The position numbers and the translations under genes are program-made. The notes below the pieces were generated by a model, which was given only the letters and a program-made list of their open reading frames with translations, was not told the DNA's origin and did no database searches. This document shows, piece by piece, positions 11,691 to 23,069 of a stretch of 64,000 bases of DNA. Origin of the DNA: Glossina fuscipes (Eukaryota; Arthropoda; Insecta; Diptera; Glossinidae); contig NW_023998455.1 of the NCBI RefSeq assembly GCF_014805625.2, positions 7,155,834 through 7,219,833 of the forward strand, given 5' to 3'. The number at the start of each line of letters is the position of its first letter. Position 1 is the first letter of the stretch.

Positions 11691-11951
11691 GCACTACACA
11701 TTTTTTTTTTTGTTAAATAATAAAGCACTGGCCATAGAACCGACGCTTTATATACTCATGTGTCTGGGTAATTAATATTTAATGGTTATTTGCAACCCTT
11801 TGATAAGATTTCACTGACATTTTCAAGATTTTGTTTTCGATGCCAGACTTCATTGTTCAGTCCTTTCTTGCAATTGTAAAATGATTCATGGAATAATTTT
11901 TGCGCAACGCTTTAGAAATATTTGTAATGTTCAGCGGTGTATAAACAAACG

Positions 11952-12023
11952 CATGACGTTCATGACGTTTCATATTTAACGCGATTAGTTTCAAATTAAA
12001 TTTAATTTGAAATTAATTAAAAC
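11952..12023 (+). promoter_or_regulatory. AT-rich palindrome with CRE-like half sites
   Basis: Tandem catgacgtt motifs (11952-11969; TGACG half sites) are followed by a perfect 24-bp palindrome at 11989-12012 and a TTAATTA-type homeodomain core. It lies about 640 bases upstream of N-terminal exon A. A regulatory role is inference. Confidence 0.3.
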
Positions 12024-12650
12024 CGTAAGCCGCTCATTTCATATCTTAGCTTGGTATCGCCATAAATTCTAAGCACGTCTTTATAGACATGTAAGATGTC
12101 GTCGTAATGTAGATAATTAAAATCGTAAATCTCCGACTGACATGAATTTTTTTCAATACATTTCTCAAAAAAAAAAAGAAAAAAAAAGGGGGTGCAGTAG
12201 TTTTCAATTGACGCAGTTTTTTTTTCCTTGATAATAAACTCAAAATATTACTTAAGCTTTTACAATTTTTCCAGCGATACTTAAATGAACTTCAATTTTT
12301 TTAAGCAATCAAAACCTCTTCGTATGTGGAGGCAAAAAAATAAAAAAAAAATCAAGTAAACAAACATACATTTATATATGGCCATGTTTTATAATAAAAT
12401 AAATAAAATAAGAAGGCAAGCAATCGTATTTATGTCAATAGTAAGTCAAGTGCCTAAGTGACGATAGCAGCAGTAATACTAGCACTAGTAGTAACAATTA
12501 TATTAGAGAAGAGTGAGAATTTAGATTTACTTTGAGAAAAGTTCATGTATTGAAAACTTGATAGCATTTTACACAATATTTCTTCTCTAAACTATATACT
12601 AAATTAAAAAAAAAGGAAAAAAAAAAAAATGCTTTTTTTTTTCTTTTCAG

Positions 12651-12947
12651 ATTGTTCCATGGGAACATGGATCTTTTAAAGCAAATGCGTGCAAAATTTT
12701 TCAATTCTTCCACTTCTACCGAGAGCGAGAGTAAAGATACTCCCACCTCGGACAAATCAGCTTTAGAACCGTTAGCCGATCCGGGACGTTTTCAGCGCCA
12801 GATTACCATAGAACCTGAACCAGATTCATTGGACAGCGTTTTCAGTAATCCTCAGTCCTATCCAATCACAATAATACCTAATCGTCCGAGCACCCTCTAT
12901 GGACTAACACAGAATAGCAAGACTTTCCAACGCCAAGCGAGTTGTAG
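12651..12947 (+). CDS. Irk2: Irk2-like alternative N-terminal exon A (ATG 12667)
   Basis: The acceptor is ttcttttcAG (12649-12650). The 16-base leader 12651-12666 is UTR; ATG at 12667 (gggaacATGg) opens MDLLKQMRAKFF and stays open to the donor at 12948 (TAG|GTAAAG), phase 2. The segment is rich in Ser, Thr, Glu and Pro (ESESKDTPTSDKS, EPEPDSLDS). It looks like a disordered, phosphorylatable cytoplasmic tail and has no fold I recognise. It joins the exon at 18594 to give ...QASC-R-SRNFRPGS. Real coding sequence is likely because the frame ends exactly at a phase-matched donor. Confidence 0.8.
12659..12679 (+). other. Overlapping upstream ORF at the exon A start
   Basis: An ATG at 12659 (ttccATGgg) opens six codons in another frame and stops at TAA 12677-12679, overlapping the main ATG at 12667. 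Such an arrangement can lower initiation at the main start. Whether it is used is not known. Confidence 0.45.
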
Positions 12948-15900
12948 GTAAAGTTGAAAAACAAACTAAACCAGAAATTCCATAAATAAATTGTAATAAA
13001 ATTAAGCAACAAACGCTAAAAATACATACTTATATGTAAAATATGATAAAATTTTAACAACTTATGTCAGGTTGTAAATTATCTCATGTTTGACATCATT
13101 ATCGCAGTTTGTAGAATGAGGGAATTTTTAGTACCGCTTATACCTTGTAAAGAGCATCAGCGATTTTTAAATTTTTTCGTTTCTGATTATTTTCATGACA
13201 GAGTGCATATCGGATATAACAAATATATGCAATGACTGGACATCGGATCTCTTGCAAAGTGTAGGCATTTTTGATCCGTTTTGATTTGAGCATGTCCCTC
13301 ATTTCATGAGTCGTCCGCTTGTTTTCTGCCGGCTCGAAAGCTTTCTACAAAAGGACAGACTTCGTGACAAATTTCTTCTTTGTTTGTGTTGTGTTGTGTT
13401 GTGTGACCAATATTACATATATCAAGAGATTGATCCTTTTCGATTCGTTTCCAAATTTTTAAGCGTTGAAATTGTCGATGCTTTTAATTCAGAGCCTTCC
13501 TTTTAGTTCAGAGCCTTAAGACGGTTCTTCCTTAACAAAGCCATTGCGCCATGTTTTTATGACAAGAACAATTGCAAAAACATCGTATCGAGACTACATA
13601 TGCTACAATATACGATTGGTGTATGGAAAGTGAAAGGCTCTTCGGGCTATTTTGCACGGAAGGGCGCTCATGTTAGCTCATGTTAGCCCTTTTGCTTACG
13701 TCATGCTTTCATTATGTTCTATCCGAACAATGAGCGCAGGCTCGCCTCTACGTAAAATTGATGTCTTGCTTATGTTGCATTGGTGTGTGCATGCGTCGCA
13801 GCCTTTGAAGCTACATTACAAGCATTTTTCCAATATCACTATACCCTTATCCTTCTGTGGTGGTTATGGAATACGGAATTATTAGTACTCCATGCAAAAT
13901 TACGTTGTGTATAGCTTTTACTTAATGCATGCGTGTAAATAATTTCTATAACTGCCGTTCGTCTGTAAAAGGTCTGTAAGGTTCAGAAAGGTGTTTCCAA
14001 ATCCCCATGAAGCGTATCTATTCTTGGTCGGTATCTAATTCGGAATCTATCTATGTCCATTTCGCCTGTCCGGCTATCTATCCGTCCGTCTGTCCATTCA
14101 CTTGTTAATAAAATTTTTGTGCCAAGCATTCTGCCGTCCAAAAAATTAAGATACAGTGCAAAGGATATCTCGATGAAAGGCCCGCGTAATAATGGATAAT
14201 ATCAACCACGCCCATCCAACGCTATAGAATATAAGAATTTATTTTTTTGCTCTATTTTATTACCTTTTAAGGCAAAAGTGGATTTAGTGTACATAAAGAT
14301 TCGGTGACACCCGAATACAGTTTTCTGATTTGTTTTTCCAATTAGTAAACAATAGGAGGAAATACGTTTTAATGGCGAGAAAAACTGTCTTATCTTCAGT
14401 TTTTTATTATACATTTAACTTAAGTGTGTACATAAATGGTTCGTTTAAGCAGTGGAATAAGCTTTTAATCATTATGTACGAGAAAATGTTAACTTTAAAA
14501 ATATATTTGAATCTTTAAATACATCAACTAAATCGATCAGTGGATAATGATGAAATATGTCAATAAGATAAATAAATAAATAAATAAAAAAAAATTGAAA
14601 TTTTTTAACTAATATGACTTAGGGAGACTTTAATTGATATTAATTAACACTTGCGAAAGGGTAAAAATTTTTTAAACAAATAATTTAGCTAAAATAATTC
14701 TCAAGCAAACTATATAGGAACTAACTACGATTGAATGTCATTTCACGAAAACTTTAAATTAAATTTCAGTGCGACTTACAATTTGAAACCTTTAAAACGT
14801 TAACGGGAATAGTGCGATAATATCCACATTTGAGTAAAGGATTTCGTGTATTCTTAAAATGCATAAACCTTTGACGGATGTACATGTGTTAAGAGATGTT
14901 GAGGAGGAACCTCTTCACGATAGGGATGATCATCATAGTAACCTAACGAATCAATGGCGGCGTCAATATATGCGCGGCACTTCGGTAACAGCCTCGCAGT
15001 CTGGCGGTGGTGGTATTTATTATGAGGCTTTGAAAGGATCCACAAATTCATTGGCAAGAATGTAAAATGTCTTCCACTATAACAGATAAAAGGAGCTTTA
15101 TAGTTATGTCGGGACAGTCGTTAACGCTTCACTTGCAACTGCAAGCCCGATTAGCGGGATGAGTTATTACCGAAACGGGACAGGACGTAACTGAATGTTT
15201 TTTACCTTTCAAGGTGAAAAAAGAAAGTTATCTGCAATGTATTCAAAATTCGGTTAAGGTTAATCTATCGATACAAGCGCTAACTGTATGGTAAACTCTA
15301 ACCTTCGTTATTCAAAACGCGATCCTCTTAGTTGCGTGCTTATCAATAAATTGATCGTAGCTTGAATGAAACGAAATGAGCAATAATGTCAAGTATGCTA
15401 TTCAACTTGTGACTCTTAATGCGATTAATATGAAATTAATTAAAACTTAAATAAATTAATTAAAGTTCACGCCATAAATTGTTTAACAAATATATGTGAC
15501 AGTCACATAGCAAAAGCAATTAATTAAGAAATTATAAAAGAATATATGCTATTGTTAACGATAAAAGAAAGACTAAGAAAAACAAAAACAACAATAAAAA
15601 CAACAACAACAGATATACGAACGTTTTTAATAAACATATTATGACATATGTAGCGTTTTTTTTCCCCGCTCTTTGCAAAGAACGTGCGATCGGTGTAGGC
15701 GATCAAGCTATGAAAATTTATTAAAAAAGAAAAAATGGAATTATTTAATAAAAATCCGGTTATTAAAACAAAGTATAACAAATTAGTAGACAATCTAAGT
15801 AAATTAATTTCCAATTATTTGACTTGATTCCAATATAGTTTAAAAAGTTCAAGAACGTGTTTCGTTAACGAAACTACACCACAATCCTAACAAACTTAAA

Positions 15901-18900
15901 GAACTTGAAAATTGTCTCCCAAGAATGCATTAAAAAAAAAAAAAAAACCAAAATTTTCGTCTTTAGTTTACTTTAGTCAAGAGTGACATTCTCTTAATCT
16001 CCCTACTAAAACACGGACTGAGATTAGCAAGGATAGGGTGTTCTAACTGGGCGTGTAATTTGTGCTTTAAGTTATCCCCTCGAATGACAATCAACAATGA
16101 AATGGAGGGTATTTTCGACCTTCAGATAGCAGATGTAAAAGGATTAACTAAGGGCTACATTACTTTGCCTGATCTTAAGGTGGAACGTCACTACACCATT
16201 GGCTTCAAGCTTTCCGTTATTACGGAGAAAAACAAAATTGATGATAAGCTGAAAGAAATGTTGTCATTTGAAAGCGTTTCCAAGCAAAAGAATGCTAAAG
16301 CAACATAGATACCTACGAAGCGGAGAGAGTATCGAAACAACTGAGCATTTCTGCTAAGAAATGAAAAGTTTATGAAAGAGATTCCAATGCCAGTTCTTCA
16401 AAGATGGCGGCCTATTCCGCCGAAAAATCGGAATCAAGGAAAAGGAATGAAGAGAAGACAGAATAAGGCGTGATTCAATAAGTTCGTAGGATGACATACG
16501 ATTTTTAAAGGCTAAGACCAATCGCGAAACACAATATATCAAAGTTTTATCACATCCCGATCATCAGTTTATGAATTGCGTATATATATCATGCTATAAA
16601 CTTATTAGTTGATAGATTATTTGAACATCGCATGACATTTTTTCGGTCCGGGGATCGCAGTTTAATAGCAGACATTAATAAAAGAACATGTCCACTGGGC
16701 ATTTGCGATTATTTTGAAGGCGTTTTTTATGCACAAAGCACCGCTGGTGTAAAATCTACTTCAAAGACTGAAAGCCCAAATTCTAGGGTCTGAGCTAGAA
16801 AGGCAGTTAATATTTTGAGCATTGCAATGCACCGCCTTGTTTATATTATTTATCTCCTTTACTAGTAACATTACTAATAATAATTATATATAAATAATAG
16901 AAATGATAATGAAGTAATGACATAATTATCATCGTTAGCAAGAGATATCGAGATTATTACAAAACTATTACATTACATGAAATGTGTGTTTATTGTAATG
17001 ATCTATTTTGTTTAACAGCTAGTGACAGTTTAATGTTTAAGCGAAAACCACACACATGTCTCAGTTCAAGTTGAATGTCGCTGTTGAGTTTATACAAAAA
17101 AAGAAAAAAAAGCAAGCATGTGTTCGGATATAAGCAAACAGATTTTGCTCAAGCAACTGATTATTGCGGACAGCTGTGACTGTATATATGCACACACATA
17201 CATATATGCAGAGCTGTTTTGATATGTGGGTTTATATGTCAGAAGTGATCTTAATAAATTCGGTACTTATTGTCGGGTCGGTTTTCGATTTACTGATGTG
17301 TATGAAGCTTGTAATGAGGAAATGTTTTATGTAAATTAGTTCTGTAACTATTTTTTAATTAATATTTTTTTACCTTTTCTTGAATATTGAAACTAAATTG
17401 ATGCGTATTTAAAGTTTTCAGATAATTTACTTTTCAAATTTTTATTTTCAAAGACGAATAAAATTTTCGTTCTCTCATTTTATTTATGCTAATTACAGTT
17501 GAATTTAATTACATATTAGTTTGGCAATTTGGCAAACAAACTGTCAAAATTTCCTTCTTGCCGATAGGCAATTGCGATTTTATTTTAATTCGGTTTATTT
17601 TAATTTAAAGTTTTTGTTTTTTATAATTCATAGTAAGCTAGACATGCAGCTGTGTTTTTTTTTTTTTTTTGCATCAATTAAGTCATAATACTTACAAAGT
17701 GTCTGACATTGAACACAGACATAGTGTTAATTAGCTTTGATAATATTTGCATAAAGTCCCCCAAATGTGTTGTTGAACATAAAAAATCTTTACGATTAAA
17801 GATATCATCTACACCTTGTTCTCCACACAAACACAATCCACATATTTGTTTAGCATTAAAGAAATTGTACAGCATATGCTAGGGCTGTAGACAAAATTTA
17901 CTATTTTGCTTATGTTTTTCAAAATTATTTGTCTTTGCGTTTTAGTCGAGCGATAACTAATCTTGCTTTTCAAATCTATACCGAGGTATATTCATGTTGT
18001 CACGCATATGCGTCCTGCAACGGCCGCCAGTAAAGTTCAGAGAAACTACAAATTATATAGGTTCATGATTAGCATAAAGTTCTGAGCCGATATAGGCATG
18101 TTCGTCTGTCTCTCCATCGGTACAATTTCTATTGTAAGCACTCTTCTGGCCGCGAAAAGGAACATATCGCCCATAAATTTGCAAAAAAGAGTTTGGACAA
18201 TGCCCACATGTCTGCGTAACGGAAAGTAATGACATGTTTGCTTTCCGCTTCTTTTGGTCATTGCTCGTGAACTACACACATACATGATACAAATTCCCAC
18301 AAAATAATTCTCCAAAAATCAGCCACGCCCGCTCAATGTTATTAAATATTCGAAAACATATATCTACTATTTTTCAATTTTCGATGGGATTCTAGGAAAT
18401 TCTAGGAAAATGAAAAAAAGCTGCACCTCGTACCAATGATGGGGGGTATAAAAGATAAGGTCGCGATCGAATATAATTCTGTTACTCTTTGGCCTTCGAG
18501 CTGTTACTTGGCTCGAATGACAAACAAGCTCTAACACAATTTCGCATCTACTAATGAGTACAGAGCTACACTACATTCACACACATTTTACAGATCGCGT
18601 AATTTTCGCCCTGGTAGTATGCGCAAAGTGCGCAGGCGTGCAGTGTTCAAGAATGGCGACTGTAATGTTATCCAAAAAAATTTAACCCGTCGACGTTTGC
18701 GGTTTTTGCAAGACATGTACACCACTCTCGTGGATTCACAATGGCGCTGGACGTTGTTGGCTTTTGCTATGAGTTTTATATTATCGTGGCTTTCGTTCGC
18801 GGTATTGTGGTGGTTGATCATGTACACCCATGGCGATCTGGAAGATTTGCATATGCCCGATAATCAAGGTAAAGTTTTAAGGTAATTGGTGTAAGCAGAA

Positions 18901-20664
18901 TATTCATTGATGGTTTTTTTTTTTTTTTTTTTTTTTTTTAGGGAAAAGGGGGGGAAGCCAAGTGTTTTAGTTAAAATTGTTTTACCTCTTGCTTTCTCTT
19001 CTCAATTGAAACGCAACATACGATTGGTTATGGTATGCGCACGACATCCGAAGAATGTCCGGAAGCGATATTTATGATGTGTATACAATCCATTTATGGC
19101 GTTATGTCGTCCGCCTTTATGGCGGGTATTGTGTTTGCGAAAATGACACGAGCCAAGCAACGAGCTCAAACTTTATTATTCTCCAAGCATGCTGTGATCT
19201 GTCAACGCGATGGTTGTTTGACGTTAATGTTCCGAGTGGGTGACATGCGTAAATCGCATATCATTGGTGCTGGGGTTAGGGCTCAATTAATACGTACGCG
19301 CACCACCAAGGAGGGCGAAGTAATGACTCAACATTTTACCGAACTTGATATTGGAGCAGATGAATGTGGTTCCGATTTATTCTTCATATGGCCCATGATC
19401 ATCGAACACAAGATCGATGAGAACTCGCCGCTATATAATATGTCTGCGACGGATTTATTACACGATAAATTTGAAATTGTCGTAATCTTGGAGGGTACGG
19501 TAGAGTCAACAGGGCAATCGGCTCAAGCTAGATCGAGCTATATTAACACAGAAATTTTGTGGGGTCATCGTTTCGACCCTGTAGTAGTTTACAATAAAGA
19601 TTGCCAGGCTTATGAAATCGACTATGCGCGCTTTAATGAAACCACACAAGTCGATACACCATTGTGCAGTGCTCGGGAATTGAACGAAATATATAAAATA
19701 CAAGAAGGTTTTCGCACACCAGGTACGATTATTTGTTATACAACTTTTTTGGCTAATGGTTTTTCGCTCAAAACATTTCATTTCATTTTGCATGAGAACT
19801 ATAGTTTTTTGTTTGATATTTGAAGACCATCGCAGAAGAATGGGGCTTCCGCTTGCAATTCACAAAAAAAAAAGGCATTAGGGGATCACTGGTAGGATTG
19901 GTTATGAGGCCTCTGAGCACCGTACGTACACTGTTGATACGTTCACGGACATGAAATGGCACATTGACACTTTGCTTAAAGGCTTTCTTATTAGAAAGCG
20001 GGAGAGGCCGGACCGCATGTCTTAATTGATTTTTTTTAAAAGCGATAATAATCTACGACTTGTGACAAATTACGCTTTTGACTTCTGCTTAATTAATCCA
20101 AACTTTGCAATTTCTTATGCAATTGGTTTGTGAGGTGAATGACGGCGGATTAGCTCGAACGTCTCCATTTTTACTTCTTTCGTATTCAACATAGGACTGA
20201 ATTTGACCGAATTTTTAAACAATCCTTAATAGATGCAATAGGAAGCAGTTAGTTGACACTACTTACTCTTACGTAACAATTACGCTGTTATCATATATAT
20301 AAATAACTAAAAATAAAACCTCTAGGTAAGCGGAATGTTTTTTAGTAAAAAGCAAGTCAAGCAAGATTAGTTTTTTTTAAAACTCTTTCTCTAATAATTT
20401 TCTGTTTTTATGCAATTTTTTATATATATTTTATATATTTTTTTTTTTTATACTTCATTAATAGCTTGGATTTTTATTCTTTTATTCTTCTTAATTATCG
20501 TTTCAATTTTTTAATAAGTTCATAAATTTCATAAAAAAATATTTGTGCATGATTTTCATATATGTGTATTATCAGATAATTAATTAAATTTAATTTACGC
20601 TCATATTCCCTTTTGTGTTATAGAAACCACATTTACTATGCGCCAATTGTCCTGCAATGAATAG
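12667..20664 (+). CDS. Irk2: Irk2-like inwardly rectifying K+ channel, two N-terminal forms, assembled frame broken once
   Basis: Form A joins 12667-12947, 18594-18868, about 18944-19722 and 20624-20664; form B replaces the first part with 14859-15061. With one missing base restored in the pore exon, form A is about 458 residues, a normal Kir length. Order of parts: variable N-terminus, basic VRRRAVFKNGDCN block, slide helix (FLQDMYTTLVDSQWRW), M1, pore loop with TIGYG, M2 (IQSIYGVMSSAFMAG), cytoplasmic domain to EGFRTP, short tail. At the M2 rectification position there is Ser, and the PIP2 motif reads AKQR instead of PKKR. It is a tandem paralogue of the gene at 1252-3676. The exons are coding beyond doubt; whether the frame break is real is discussed separately. 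Confidence 0.9.
13985..14225 (+). repeat. Interspersed fly repeat, diverged plus copy
   Basis: Shares 'ctatccgtccgtctgtcc', a 'gatatctcgatgaaa' block and 'ccacgcccatccaacg' with this repeat type, in that order, but most of the body is not alignable by eye. Confidence 0.45.
14859..15061 (+). CDS. Irk2: Irk2-like alternative N-terminal exon B (ATG 14859)
   Basis: ATG at 14859 (cttaaaATGc, a good insect start context) opens MHKPLTDVHVLRDVEEEPL, then a His/Asp patch (DRDDHHSN), a Gly run and ALKGSTNSLARM. The frame reaches a GT at 15062 (GAAT|GTAAAA), phase 2, the same phase as exon A; joining to 18594 gives ATA (Ile) then SRNFRPGS. The donor is weaker than average (T at -1, A at +5). A TCAGTG at 14766-14771 could be an initiator or, read as AG, a UTR acceptor. 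No other 200-base stretch nearby has this protein-like composition. Confidence 0.6.
15062..18593 (+). other. Intron of the Irk2-like gene with an unassigned ORF
   Basis: Non-coding apart from one curious open frame at 15976-16308 (111 codons, ATG possible at 16084). From the ATG it reads MTINNEMEGIFDLQIADVKG, KGYITLPDLKVE and FKLSVITEKNKIDD. The KG-x-I-x-x-PDL pattern faintly recalls the N-terminal domain of the Hsp90 co-chaperone Aha1, so a retroposed fragment is possible, but I cannot support it further. Confidence 0.45.
18060..18420 (+). repeat. Interspersed fly repeat, diverged plus copy
   Basis: 'tgagccgatataggcatg', 'ttcgtctgtctctccatcgg' and, further on, 'agccacgcccgctcaatg' then 'tttcaattttcgatggg'. 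It ends only about 170 bases before the common Irk2-like exon. Confidence 0.45.
18594..18868 (+). CDS. Irk2: Irk2-like common exon: basic N-terminus, slide helix, M1
   Basis: The acceptor AG is at 18592-18593 (cattttacag). It encodes RSRNFRPGSMRKVRRRAVF to MPDNQ. It contains the basic cytoplasmic block, FLQDMYTTLVDSQWRW and M1 (LLAFAMSFILSWLSFAVLWW). The likely donor is at 18869 (CAAG|GTAAAG), phase 1. A second GT at 18882 (TAAG|GTAATT), phase 2, keeps an open frame through GKVL. An in-frame ATG at 18619 could start a shorter protein if neither N-terminal exon is joined. Confidence 0.9.
18942..19722 (+). CDS. Irk2: Irk2-like pore and cytoplasmic-domain exon, frame broken near its start
   Basis: The acceptor AG at 18940-18941 follows 26 Ts. 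From 18943 one frame reads EKGGKPSVLVKI; from 18978 the frame one base off reads [18 protein letters not shown] and then stays open to the donor at 19723 (CCAG|GTACGA), phase 1. The two halves match the Kir pore entrance, so one base is missing in about 18979-18983 (a TTTT run). Downstream: EECPEAIF, M2, [52 protein letters not shown]. Where the paralogue and the family have Cys before the pore helix, this copy has Ser (AGT at 18961). Reading through the donor would add 33 residues and stop at 19821-19823. Confidence 0.88.
19723..20623 (+). other. Irk2: 901-bp intron of the Irk2-like gene
   Basis: Bounded by GTACGA and ttgtgttatAG; phase 1 both sides. AT-rich, no other coding stretch seen. 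Confidence 0.7.
20624..20664 (+). CDS. Irk2: Irk2-like short last exon
   Basis: After the acceptor at 20622-20623, phase 1 gives E-TTFTMRQLSCNE and TAG at 20662-20664, so the protein would end 13 residues after FRTP. The acceptor has a pyrimidine-rich lead (cccttttgtgttatag) and the phase fits, but 41 bases are too few for certainty; another downstream exon is possible. Confidence 0.6.
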
Positions 20665-21002
20665 GCATTAAACAGAAATATCATAAAACAAGGGAGACAC
20701 TAACATATATATATATGTATATATATATGTGTACATCTATATATATATATGAAAAGTTAATACAACATGTACAATAACATAACACACTAATTAAAAGGAA
20801 CATAAAGTGAAAAGATAAGCAAAAATTGGTGAAAAGATAAACAAACACAAAACAAGTAGAGAGAGAATCGCTTATATCAACTGGTGTTTGTCTCGTATAA
20901 TGTTACATGTAATCGTCTAATTGTGCATCTTGCTTACAAAGAACAAATTATAAAATACATAAAACTATATCCTTATTACATCTAATTAATGTAATTACTT
21001 TA

Positions 21003-21008
21003 AATAAA
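21003..21008 (+). terminator. Candidate poly(A) signal of the Irk2-like gene
   Basis: AATAAA about 340 bases after the proposed stop, inside an A-rich stretch. ATTAAA at 20667-20672, just after the stop, is a weaker alternative. Confidence 0.35.
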
Positions 21009-21299
21009 ACTTAATTGATGATAATTGAGGTTTAAAAATGAATTTTCATTGGCTTTAATTTTCTAAAATTAGAAACAATTTTATCCATACTTTCTCTTTG
21101 TTTTACTCTACCATGCATGAAAATATTTGCAGACTTTGTTCCAGTTATTCGCCACTCAGTCTCACAAGATGGCAGCTCATGGACTAGTAATCTTTTAAGC
21201 CCGGACTGGTCACCCAAACGTAGGAAACCTCACTTTAACTGGCAATTGTCGCTGGATAAGTAAGTTTTAAGAAAAATTTCTCTAAATTTAGTTTTTTTA

Positions 21300-21560
21300 C
21301 AATTTTTGTACCCTTCTGCACCACATCGCAGTACAGTAGGATTAGCATTGCACGGATATGTGTAATATCCAGAAGAACTTAAGATGGACTCATCTTTTAT
21401 TGTAAGCTTGTCTGTCCGTCACAAATTTTGGAATTATATTTGGTTCACTAACGTGTTTTGGCTCAAGGGGTAACTCTATTACAAATCGATTACATCGAAC
21501 CGGTTTTGTGAACAAACCCCTTACCTTAGTTTGAAAAATATTATAATTTGTAAGAATTTT
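21300..21560 (+). repeat. Interspersed fly repeat, plus copy
   Basis: 'gtacccttctgcaccacatc', 'atatccagaagaacttaaga', 'gtctgtccgtc', 'ttggttcactaacgtgtttt', 'ggctcaagg': same order as 9590-9790. Confidence 0.6.
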
Positions 21561-23069
21561 CAGCGAAAATCACTAATAATAATATTAATGTTTCGTTATT
21601 GCTTTTATGATGAAAACAAGCTTTGCAAGGGAAAATTTTTTAAGCTCTCTAGCTTATAACCGGAACTGCGAAAATTCAACTTTCAAAAGGCCAGTGAGTC
21701 TGACTTTTAATATTTCTTGATGAAGGGTCGGTCTATAAGACTAATTTGACATGGAAATTAATTCTACTGAGTTTGGGAGACATAAGTCCCATCTCTAGTT
21801 TCTATACCCTTAAAAAGGGGCGAAATTGAATGGGGAGTTTACAGCGAGAGAATAGGAAGACAATGAGAAGATAGGAGGACAAGAGGATGGAAGCCTTTAC
21901 ATAGCAGAAGAGCGTACGCATTTCTTCTGCGCTTTATTGCACATATTTCCTCTTCCCTGCTGGCTCTTATGCCCTTATGTTAAGTGAGTTGATTAAATGA
22001 GCTCATGTCATGAGAGTGTATCCTCTTATATAAAGAATCTGATGAAGAAGGATAATAATTGCTCGTACTTTTCACGGAAATAAGTGACGAATTGTATTAA
22101 ACGAAGTGGCTTTGGGTACTCAATGTTCGGCCTTGTCCGATTATAACATTTCCAGTTAAGTAATAATAAATAATTTAGGATTAAAGAAAATATTAATTTA
22201 AATATTTTGTAACGTGTTTCGGTTAAATCTTTAGTTTATGGAAAACCAGAAAACAATACAATTTATATAAAAATCAAACTTCAATATTTACGATTCATTA
22301 GCTATCTCAACGCTACTCTGTTTTAGTTTTTTTTTTTTAGAGGTTTGTGAAAACATAAATTACTTTCAACACACCTTTTGTTATAAATTTGTTATTACCC
22401 TATATTTTTTTTTTTTTTTTACTTTTTTTTTTTTGGTAAGTAATGAAAATGAAAAAATAAAACAGAAAAAATGGTAATAAAAATTCACAATAATCGCAAT
22501 AAATAAATTTTGTTTTATTAGATTTTTGTTGTTGCAGTTGTATATTTTTATTAATTATCGAATATAAAATATTCGAAAAGTCATAGTTTTTCATTAAAAA
22601 GCAATCATTATAAATAATTGGTGTTATTGTATTAAAATGTCTGCATATATGTGTGTGTGCGTGTTTAAAGGCATTACATGCTATATTACTCACTTCATTT
22701 ACGTGAAAAGCTTTATTAGAATTTTCATAAATTTTTATTATTTATTAACTTTGGCTTTATTTTATATGCCAACGAATACAAAGCATTATTGATGTGGTAA
22801 GCGCATGTGTATACTTCTAACTAAATATATAGAGACATTAGGGTGGAAACTTATCGAAAATTTGTTTATAACACAATTTTTATTTAATTGAGGTGCTAGT
22901 CGGCAGTCGGAGGGAGAGCATAATAAAAATGTATTTCATATATGTCCTTAACCCACTTTCCTAATATTGTTAGTGATGGTCATGCTAGTAACGTACAATA
23001 AGTACCATGGTTCATACAGTGCACAGATAATTTTGGCTTATAATCTCTGGCGACATACACTGATTGTGG

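Larger units (their letters stand above)
3757..12650. other. Non-coding stretch between the two channel genes
   Basis: Contains the 3' flank, one SINE-like copy, three interspersed fly repeats, microsatellites (4377, 8111-8160, 8733-8771) and perhaps a 5' UTR exon near 10440. No ORF here has a recognisable product. Confidence 0.6.

Noticed and set aside
19506..19793. 95-codon minus ORF under the Irk2-like exon
   Set aside because: Shadow of the channel coding strand.
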